Positions 6,619 through 11,299 of a stretch of DNA of 11,299 nucleotides are shown piece after piece; within the stretch, counting starts at the first letter, position 1; each line of letters opens with the position of its first letter. The position numbers and the translations under genes are program-made. Source of the DNA: Thermoplasmata archaeon (GTDB taxonomy: Archaea; Thermoplasmatota; Thermoplasmata; Thermoplasmatales; Thermoplasmataceae); contig JAKBQK010000269.1 in assembly GCA_021835265.1 (NCBI GenBank), positions 1 through 11,299 on the forward strand, read 5' to 3'. The notes beneath the pieces were generated by a model. The model saw nothing but the letters and a program-made list of their open reading frames with translations. It was not told the origin of the DNA and searched no databases.

Positions 6619-8201
6619 AAGCGGTCGAAATACATAACCTAAAATTTTCTTATTTAGGAAACGAAGAGCCCTCTATTGAAGTGGAGAATCTTACTATAGA
6701 AGATGGCGAAACAGTACTTATAACTGGGCGATCTGGAGGGGGCAAATCAACACTTGTAAATTGTATCACGGGAATAATACCTCATATAACTCATGGTGAA
6801 TTAGAAGGAAGCGTTAAGGTTTATGGTAATGATGTAGCAGAAACATCACTTGCAAAGCTTTCATCTGAGGTCGGTATAGTTCTTCAGAATCCTGAAACAC
6901 AGGTAATGAACTACGGGGTGGAAGAAGAAGTTGCTTTTGGGCCTGAAAACCTTTGCCTAGCTCCTGAGGAGATAGTTTCCAGAGTAGACGAATCCATGAA
7001 AACTACCGGCATATCTGAAATAAAAGATAGAGAAACTTACACATTGTCAGGTGGGGAGATGCAGAGAGTGGCAATAGCAGGTGTCCTCTCAATGAGGCCA
7101 AAATTGCTTATACTCGATGAACCAACTTCTAACATCGATCCAGAGGGAACTGCCAGGGTTTTTGACATTCTGGAACAACTCAAGGAAGAAAAGACACTAA
7201 TTGTTGTAGAACATAAAGTTGAAAGAGTGCTACCTTTTGTTAATCGTATTATAGTGGTTAACGATGGAAAGATTTTCCTTGACATAAGTAGCCATGACTT
7301 AATCCACCATATTGATGAGATGCAGGAAGTTGGGATTGAGGTTCCAATTCACTTTATCTACGCAAGAAAATACGGGATAGATTTAGAAGATCTTGAATCA
7401 ATCCGTGAAAAATTACTGGAGATCAAAGCAATTCCCACTGCACCATCTAGATCGCCTGAATCTAACACACTAATGAAAACCTCTGTGCGTGTAACAGCCC
7501 CTAATGGCACAGAACTGGTAAAAGCAAGTATAGATCTTCAAGAATCACATATATTAGCGCTTATGGGAAGGAATGGAGCCGGCAAATCCACGTTTCTTAA
7601 GGGAATTATGGGATTTCTTGAGATTGATTTAAAATCGGAAATTAATGTGGTGCTTGCTGGAAAGGACATAAGCAAAGAACACATAATGGACCGGGGGCGC
7701 GAGATAGCTTTCGTTCCACAGAACTTTGACCTGACGCTTATAAATAAATCAGTGGAGACTGAAGTCGCTTATTCAATCAAGAAGAGAAAAATCAGTGAAT
7801 ATAAAAAACGGGTTGATGAGATAATGGAATTGTTTTCCCTATTAGATTATAGATATCGTGACCCACTGGGGCTGAGCCTGGGACAGAGAAGAAGGGTGGC
7901 AATGGCATCGGCTATTGCATCAGGTGTTAAAGTTCTGATGCTTGATGAACCAACATCTGGACAGGATTATTTCCACAAGGAAATTCTTGGCAAAGAACTT
8001 AAGAGGCTTAAAGACCTTGGATATTCTATACTTATTGTAACTCATGATTCACGTTTTGTATACAAATATGCCGATCGTGTTGTTGTTTTCGACCATGGAG
8101 AAAAAGTGCTTGAAGGTGTACCGGAGAAGGTCTTTCGTGAATCGGGAAAATTTTCTGTTATACCTCCATCTGATTTTCTGCTAAGGGAGGGATTAAAATG
8201 A
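6615..8201 (+). CDS. ECF transporter ATPase, two fused ABC domains (EcfA1-EcfA2 / YkoD type)
   Basis: This 528-residue cytosolic protein carries two nucleotide-binding domains in one chain, replacing the separate EcfA1 and EcfA2 proteins. Domain 1 has Walker A GRSGGGKST (38-46), Q-loop Q91, signature LSGGE (144-148), Walker B LLILDEP (164-170) and switch H200. Domain 2 has Walker A GRNGAGKST (318-326), Q-loop Q369, signature LSLGQ (420-424), Walker B LMLDEP (441-446) and H477. Both sites look catalytically complete; the second signature is slightly altered (LSLGQ). A linker of about 60 residues joins them. ATP hydrolysis here drives substrate release by the S-component through the T-component. 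GGTGGG (6606-6611) lies three bases before the ATG, and the start overlaps the S-component stop, so translation is coupled. Confidence 0.95.
   Translation: MKAVEIHNLKFSYLGNEEPSIEVENLTIEDGETVLITGRSGGGKSTLVNCITGIIPHITHGELEGSVKVYGNDVAETSLAKLSSEVGIVLQNPETQVMNYGVEEEVAFGPENLCLAPEEIVSRVDESMKTTGISEIKDRETYTLSGGEMQRVAIAGVLSMRPKLLILDEPTSNIDPEGTARVFDILEQLKEEKTLIVVEHKVERVLPFVNRIIVVNDGKIFLDISSHDLIHHIDEMQEVGIEVPIHFIYARKYGIDLEDLESIREKLLEIKAIPTAPSRSPESNTLMKTSVRVTAPNGTELVKASIDLQESHILALMGRNGAGKSTFLKGIMGFLEIDLKSEINVVLAGKDISKEHIMDRGREIAFVPQNFDLTLINKSVETEVAYSIKKRKISEYKKRVDEIMELFSLLDYRYRDPLGLSLGQRRRVAMASAIASGVKVLMLDEPTSGQDYFHKEILGKELKRLKDLGYSILIVTHDSRFVYKYADRVVVFDHGEKVLEGVPEKVFRESGKFSVIPPSDFLLREGLK
8185..8192 (+). 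promoter_or_regulatory. Shine-Dalgarno site of the T-component gene
   Basis: GGGAGGGA lies five bases before ATG 8198 inside the end of the ATPase gene. Together with the ATGA overlap it fixes this start. Confidence 0.7.
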
Positions 8202-9154
8202 ATTGGTTAATTGTTAACGTGATTAGCTGGCTCCTTTTCTTCTTTGGGGCGGCATTTCCCATATTAATTGTATTGAGGGTAATAGGCCTTACTGGGTTTA
8301 TGAGAATTACTAGATTTGAAAGTTTTCATACATTTTATTATCGCATGAATCCATCCATAAAAATAATGTTGGGGCTTGTAGTTACGATTGTGGCGGCAGT
8401 GACAATATGGTGGATTGGAGCAATAATGACAGCTGTTATTCTTCTAACATATTTCACCTTGAAGGACGGAAAAAGAAAATTCATTACTGGATTTTTCCTC
8501 ACAATGATTACGATCATCGGAACGACATGGGCCTTTGCACCATACACACCATATACAATTCTACAGCAGGCATTCCATGTCACTGCACTTACAGGAATAT
8601 GGGCATGGCCGTCATATTTTACGGTAATGGGATACCAGCCGGAACTAACTATGCAGGGTCTAATATATGGATTCCAAATTTCAATGAGGTTTACTGCAGT
8701 TTCCCTTATAAGCCTTGTTCTAGTCATGACTAGCACTCCTTCACAGGTACTAAGAGCTCTCAACAAAGTTGGAATTCCTATTTCTATCACATTTTCCCTT
8801 GTTGTAGCTATGAGAACTATCCCCAGAATATTTGAATACATTGATACATCCGTAAAAATTCAGTTTATGAGAGGTTTGGGTTCAACTGCTCCCAAAATAT
8901 TTAGGCCATTTTATATGCTGAAAGGTGCAATTTATGCCATAGTCCCAGTTATTGTATTCCTGGTCAGGGGAGCTAAGGATACTGCTATTTCAGCCGATAC
9001 CAGGGCTTTCCGCGCATATCCCAAAAGAACTAACATGTACCCAATTACCATTGGTTCGGTAGACAAAAGTGCGCTTGCTGTTATGACACTTGTTATGCTT
9101 ATAACCATAGTAGCTGTGATTATGGGACTGGGAAGGGCCATACCATATTCATGA
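8198..9154 (+). CDS. ECF transporter T-component (EcfT/CbiQ family)
   Basis: This is a 318-residue integral membrane coupler that links the double ATPase to the substrate-binding subunit. Predicted membrane helices lie at about 5-28, 53-88 (two), 97-118, 160-178 and 245-260, with a final helix at about 290-312. The cytosolic coupling region is typical of CbiQ/EcfT: PSQVLRALNKVGIP (181-194), then VVAMRTIPRI and the first coupling motif FMRG (223-226). The second motif is ADTRAFRAYPKRT (266-278), comparable to the usual A(M/L)EARAFG...RT. At 318 residues it is somewhat longer than the usual 220-270, through an extended N-terminal helix and C-terminal helix. It is the last gene of the operon. 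Confidence 0.9.
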   Translation: MNWLIVNVISWLLFFFGAAFPILIVLRVIGLTGFMRITRFESFHTFYYRMNPSIKIMLGLVVTIVAAVTIWWIGAIMTAVILLTYFTLKDGKRKFITGFFLTMITIIGTTWAFAPYTPYTILQQAFHVTALTGIWAWPSYFTVMGYQPELTMQGLIYGFQISMRFTAVSLISLVLVMTSTPSQVLRALNKVGIPISITFSLVVAMRTIPRIFEYIDTSVKIQFMRGLGSTAPKIFRPFYMLKGAIYAIVPVIVFLVRGAKDTAISADTRAFRAYPKRTNMYPITIGSVDKSALAVMTLVMLITIVAVIMGLGRAIPYS

Positions 9155-9229
9155 CAATTTAGGCAGTTTGTTCACTGGGATTCCATAACATATTATAATT
9201 TTCTTAATTTTTTCAAATTTTAGAGTAAT

Positions 9230-9252
9230 AATTTTTTATAAAAAATTCTTTT
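9230..9252 (+). terminator. T-rich palindromic terminator-like element after the ECF operon
   Basis: AATTTTTT (9230-9237) and AAAAAATT (9240-9247) form a perfect eight-base inverted repeat followed by CTTTT. Oligo-T runs in the non-template strand are the main termination signal in archaea. It lies 76 bases behind the T-component stop. Confidence 0.5.
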
Positions 9253-9359
9253 AGTTAACTATGGCTGTGGGTTGAATGAACTATCCAGACTTTCCACAAT
9301 GAACCATGCACAATTTTTCCATAAATAAGTATTGGTGATCTCAATACCTTGGAGGGAGT

Positions 9360-9380
9360 AATTGGATTTGTAAGCCAATT
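9360..9380. repeat. small inverted repeat downstream of the four-helix gene
   Basis: AATTGG (9360-9365) and CCAATT (9375-9380) flank a nine-base loop just past the stop codon of the - strand gene at 9389. It may be a 3'-end structure of either convergent transcript; the stem is short and could be chance. Confidence 0.25.
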
Positions 9381-9388
9381 GAATTCTC

Positions 9389-9844
9389 TTATAATTTATC
9401 TTTTAAATCTAATGTTCTTTTTATACCCAGCATAACCGCGTAATTGCTAATTATGCCTATAGCAAGTGCCAAATGAAGATATGGGGCGTAGGTTGTATAT
9501 AGTGTACTGGCTCGTCCGGTAATATGAATTATTGGATTAATAGATTTACAGGCGTAGGTTGTATATAGTGTACTGGCTCGTAATGATATAAAGCCCATCC
9601 CAATAAGTCCTGTTATGGCAATTAGTGATGTATTTACAGCGGCTAGGGTTTTCAGCCTTTTTATTTCTTTAGTGTATGTATATGATGCTATAGCCAAGAT
9701 AAAAAGCAGTATCCCCAGCGATATATGAATCAATAGGGCTACAGAATCCATGGGCTTTTCTATCTGTGAAAGATAAAAACCTATCATTATTTGTATAAAT
9801 GCAACTCCAGAAGTGGCCCATAAAATTTTTTCAGTCCTATCCAA
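9389..9844 (-). CDS. small four-helix membrane protein with internal direct repeat
   Basis: This 151-residue protein sits in the cytoplasmic membrane with helices at about 7-26, 34-57, 66-88 and 121-142. H40 in helix 2 (LLIHISLG) and H123 at the start of helix 4 (YLHLALAIG) are placed as heme ligands would be in small b-type cytochromes or half-size archaeal CtaA-like proteins, but no diagnostic motif confirms this. The loop between helices 3 and 4 holds RASTLYTTYA twice (89-98 region and 111-120), caused by a 31-bp DNA repeat. Removing one 22-residue unit would give a 129-residue protein. The start is TTG at 9844 with only a weak GTGAG-like ribosome site; a TATA-like box lies 28-39 bases upstream. 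The gene may still be functional because the repeat keeps the frame. Function is unknown. Confidence 0.65.
   Translation of the reverse strand: MDRTEKILWATSGVAFIQIMIGFYLSQIEKPMDSVALLIHISLGILLFILAIASYTYTKEIKRLKTLAAVNTSLIAITGLIGMGFISLRASTLYTTYACKSINPIIHITGRASTLYTTYAPYLHLALAIGIISNYAVMLGIKRTLDLKDKL
9485..9581. repeat. 31-bp perfect direct repeat with 35-bp spacer
   Basis: Copies at 9485-9515 and 9551-9581 are identical over 31 bases (beginning GGCGTAGGTTG, ending ACTGGCTCGT), and bases on both sides differ. The period is 66 bp, exactly 22 codons, inside the four-helix membrane protein gene. The spacer (9516-9550) has no match I can see in the window. Confidence 0.95.
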
Positions 9845-9871
9845 ATTTAACTCACGGAAGCCCTATAATTT

Positions 9872-9883
9872 CAATATAAATAA
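9872..9883 (-). promoter_or_regulatory. TATA-like box of the four-helix gene
   Basis: ATTTATATTG on the - strand lies about 28-39 bases before the TTG start at 9844, giving a predicted message with a leader of only a few bases. Confidence 0.4.
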
Positions 9884-9890
9884 ATGTATT

Positions 9891-9909
9891 CTATAAGATG
9901 ATCTTATAG
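9891..9909. repeat. 19-base perfect palindrome, operator-like
   Basis: CTATAAGAT (9891-9899), a central G, and ATCTTATAG (9901-9909) form a nine-base perfect inverted repeat. It lies just upstream of the TATA-like box of the gene at 9389-9844, where archaeal activators or repressors bind. It could equally be a transposon target or end structure. Confidence 0.55.
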
Positions 9910-9921
9910 CAAATAGGTTTA

Positions 9922-9963
9922 GTGAGATCCTTCCCCAACTAACGAAGGGGACTTCTCGCTCAC
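9922..9963 (-). mobile_element. IS200/IS605-type right-end / guide-RNA hairpin remnant
   Basis: On the - strand the segment reads GTGAGCGAGAAGTCCCC, a loop TTCGTTAGTT, then GGGGAAGGATCTCAC. TCCCC (9932-9936) pairs with GGGGA (9947-9951), GAGA (9924-9927) with TCTC (9954-9957), and GTGAG/CTCAC close the outside. It is clearly GC-richer than its surroundings. In layout (GTGAGCG, an AAGTCCCC stem, a terminal TCAC) it resembles the sequence behind tnpB in IS200/IS605-type elements, which forms the right end and the scaffold of the guide RNA. No tnpB lies beside it, so if correct it is a solitary end. The resemblance is from memory, not a search. Confidence 0.4.
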
Positions 9964-9968
9964 GGTGT

Positions 9969-9978
9969 TAAAAAAAAT
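9969..9978 (-). terminator. oligo-T terminator behind the OB-fold gene
   Basis: Eight T on the - strand (9970-9977) directly follow the TAA stop at 9981. An uninterrupted T8 is a typical archaeal intrinsic terminator. Confidence 0.55.
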
Positions 9979-9980
9979 TA

Positions 9981-10310
9981 TTAACTTATTGAGTAATACC
10001 ATGGTGTTACAGAACTAGCGTCTATATAGCCACCGAAAAGAGCACTGTTATATGTTCCATGAACTAATACAATAGAGTTTACTGGTGCTGTGCCATTGTA
10101 TAGTACAGTAATAGACTTTCCATGATCATCCACAGTAAATGCAGAGTGGTTATTTATGGTTATATCATTTGTTACTTTCCCAGAGATGTAATAAGAGTTA
10201 TTGCTTTTCATAGCAGATGGGCTGGTGTTCAAAACGGTTGGTATAAGTCCATATACAAGCAAAGCTATAACCACAATTATAATTAATATAAGAAGACCTT
10301 TGTATTTCAT
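9981..10310 (-). CDS. membrane-anchored OB-fold protein, CcmE-like
   Basis: This 109-residue protein has one N-terminal membrane helix (about 5-27) and an exposed domain of about 70 residues. The domain reads YYISGKVTNDITI, then AFTVDDHGKSITVLYNGTAP, VLVHGTYNSALFGGYIDASS. This five-strand order, with F-x-V-D-D followed by VxYxGxxP and G-x-(Y/F), is the pattern of CcmE and related tRNA_anti-like OB folds. CcmE carries heme to apocytochrome c through a C-terminal His; that His region is not present here, the chain ends soon after SSVTPWYYS. So it is either a divergent CcmE-like protein without covalent heme binding or a general OB-fold exported protein. A TATA box (10339-10347) and short leader fit the ATG at 10310. 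The gene runs in the same direction as the four-helix protein but a T8 run separates them. Confidence 0.62.
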   Translation of the reverse strand: MKYKGLLILIIIVVIALLVYGLIPTVLNTSPSAMKSNNSYYISGKVTNDITINNHSAFTVDDHGKSITVLYNGTAPVNSIVLVHGTYNSALFGGYIDASSVTPWYYSIS

Positions 10311-10338
10311 ATTTATCTCTTTACCATTGAAAACTTTC

Positions 10339-10347
10339 TATTTAAAC
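10339..10347 (-). promoter_or_regulatory. TATA box of the OB-fold gene
   Basis: GTTTAAATA on the - strand lies 29-37 bases before the ATG at 10310, implying a leader of only a few bases. Confidence 0.45.
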
Positions 10348-10749
10348 ATATTGTTAACAAATAGTTGAAATTGGAGAATTTCTGATATTCTCCTTCTTGA
10401 AGACCTATATTCTTTCATTGTATTATCATAATTGAAGCTGTGCACATTTCGATATTTTTTCATCTTTTTCATATGTCTTTTCGCTTTCAGTTTAGAGTTT
10501 TAAACCCCTGAAATGACAGCAATCGCTGTGCCAATTTTCTGGAAAAGATATCTAAATTAGTCAAATCTAAACCTGCTACATCTCTCCTTATATTTTGCAT
10601 CTGATATGTTCTTTGCTAGATGATAATTCTTTAACTTATTTCCGGCGCATAAATATATTCAGTACACATATGTATAGTAATTGACCGTATTCACTTCCTG
10701 TGATAAATTTTCCAACGCCATAAAAACTGGAACCCAGAGTTTCTGTTGA
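10348..10749. other. gene-poor stretch with decayed coding traces
   Basis: No intact gene is evident. On the - strand a basic 44-codon frame (10338-10472) includes KKYRNVHSF and EYRSSRRRISEIL and stays open further upstream; its Lys/Arg-rich character recalls a transposase end, but I cannot name a family. Further upstream, around 10630-10740, the - strand also reads FYGVGKFITGSEYGQLLY before a stop, without a start codon. GGAGAAT (10373-10379) and ATTCTCC (10387-10393) form a seven-base stem-loop. Together these suggest old, degraded sequence. Confidence 0.3.
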
Positions 10750-11250
10750 TTAACTGCAAATTGTCTGGGTGCCCAGAGTATAGCCTGTAAGTTTATGGAC
10801 AGTGAAAGTAGTTGATGAATTCAGATGAGGGTTCTCAAGAACAATATCCCACGTACCTGGAGGTATATGGGTGCTAAAACTGGAAGATGAGCCTATACTG
10901 ATATTGTAATAACTTGGTCTATCCAGACTGGATGACGCACTTGAATTCACATAAGTCGAATATTGGCTCGGATCCATGATGTAAAAATACAGGCCGTTGG
11001 TCGAAGCAATGGATCCATTTATAATCGATGATGATGTTGAGGTATATTTAATGAAAGTATAATTAGATCACGCGAGGGTTATTTTACAACCTGCAGATAA
11101 TATTTTACCTGTGTCAGAATAACTAGCCGTACCTCCACTGTGGAATAGAGGTAATACAACGAATTGCATTAACACTATTACAACTACAGCTATAATTACA
11201 ATTGCTATTATTATATCTGGTTTTTTATTTCTTTTTCCGATTGGTTGCAC
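10750..11250 (-). pseudogene. membrane-anchored Ser/Thr-rich exported protein, interrupted by one in-frame TGA
   Basis: One reading frame of 166 codons runs from GTG 11250 to TAA 10750 with a single TGA at 11068-11070 (codon 61). The first part has a basic start (MQPIGKRNKKPD), one membrane helix (about 12-36) and an exposed start ending GCKITLA. After the TGA the frame continues SNYTFIKYTSTSSS, GSIASTNGLYFYIMDPSQY, a Ser-rich stretch, FSTHIPPGTWDIVLENPHL and STTFTVHKLTGY. This beta-rich, Ser/Thr/Tyr-rich pattern with STNGLYFYI and PPGTWDIVL occurs in small exported archaeal proteins of unknown role. Both halves fit one protein, so a nonsense mutation is the simplest reading. Elsewhere in the window TGA serves as a normal stop. 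A TATA box 20-30 bases before the GTG supports this start. Confidence 0.7.
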
Positions 11251-11269
11251 AGGCTGTAAACAATACTAA

Positions 11270-11280
11270 CTATTTAAATC
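11270..11280 (-). promoter_or_regulatory. TATA box of the interrupted exported-protein gene
   Basis: GATTTAAATAG on the - strand lies 20-30 bases upstream of the GTG at 11250, the leaderless spacing seen for other first genes in this window. Confidence 0.5.
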
Positions 11281-11299
11281 TTTTTATAACAATCACGGA

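Noticed and set aside
8338..8841. 167-codon open frame on the - strand
   Set aside because: It lies wholly inside the EcfT gene on the other strand, has no promoter or Shine-Dalgarno site, and its sequence looks like no protein family; it is a shadow of codon bias.
9485..9581. CRISPR-like repeat-spacer-repeat (31-bp repeats, 35-bp spacer)
   Set aside because: The sizes fit, but there are only two copies, they lie in frame inside a membrane protein gene, there is no leader and no cas gene in the window.
10338..10472. 44-codon basic frame as a real small gene
   Set aside because: It overlaps the promoter of the OB-fold gene, has no Shine-Dalgarno site or convincing TATA box, and shows no family I can name; listed only as a decayed trace.
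11068..11070. Selenocysteine at the in-frame TGA
   Set aside because: No SECIS-like hairpin is evident, the residue is not next to a redox motif, and this group of archaea is not known to make selenoproteins.

Overview
The window looks like a piece of an AT-rich archaeal chromosome, most likely from the Thermoplasmatales (Ferroplasma, Cuniculiplasma, Thermoplasma and relatives). This is inferred from TATA-like boxes placed about 20-30 bases before start codons (leaderless or nearly leaderless mRNAs), Shine-Dalgarno sites mainly on internal operon genes, oligo-T ends, many small membrane-anchored secreted proteins, and the composition of the transport genes. No rRNA, tRNA or CRISPR array was found.

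Bases 1-900 hold a decayed IS607-type transposon on the + strand: a MerR-like helix-turn-helix plus the first part of a serine recombinase (TnpA), joined in frame to the C-terminal half of TnpB, with further deletions and frameshifts. Bases 900-3250 carry two single genes on the - strand: a class I SAM-dependent methyltransferase and an MFS efflux-type transporter. Bases 3250-3665 contain what reads as a wrecked HicB antitoxin, perhaps with traces of HicA.

Bases 3666-5707 are a two-gene - strand operon: a HAD-superfamily hydrolase followed, through a GTGA stop/start overlap, by an alkaline-phosphatase-superfamily hydrolase. A divergent AT-rich promoter region (5708-5841) separates it from a + strand three-gene operon (5842-9154). 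That operon encodes a complete ECF-type importer: an integral membrane S-component-like protein, a fused double ATPase and an EcfT/CbiQ-type transmembrane coupler, joined by ATGA overlaps. The imported substrate cannot be read from the sequence; a vitamin or vitamin precursor is the family norm. A T-rich palindrome follows it.

Bases 9389-11250 are a set of small - strand membrane or exported proteins. The first is a four-helix membrane protein with a histidine in helices 2 and 4, interrupted by a 31-bp direct repeat. The second is a membrane-anchored OB-fold protein resembling CcmE. The third is an anchored Ser/Thr-rich exported protein whose frame is broken by one in-frame TGA. Between the first two lies a GC-richer stem-loop that resembles the right end / guide-RNA hairpin of IS200/IS605-type TnpB elements, followed by a 19-base perfect palindrome.

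Overall this is ordinary transport and hydrolase operons set in an accessory, mobile-element-scarred neighbourhood. I do not see a convincing new defence or other multi-gene system. The best leads are the uncharacterised HAD/phosphatase pair, the ECF importer of unknown substrate, the possible heme-related pair of small membrane proteins, and the small structured or repeated DNA elements around 9485-9963.
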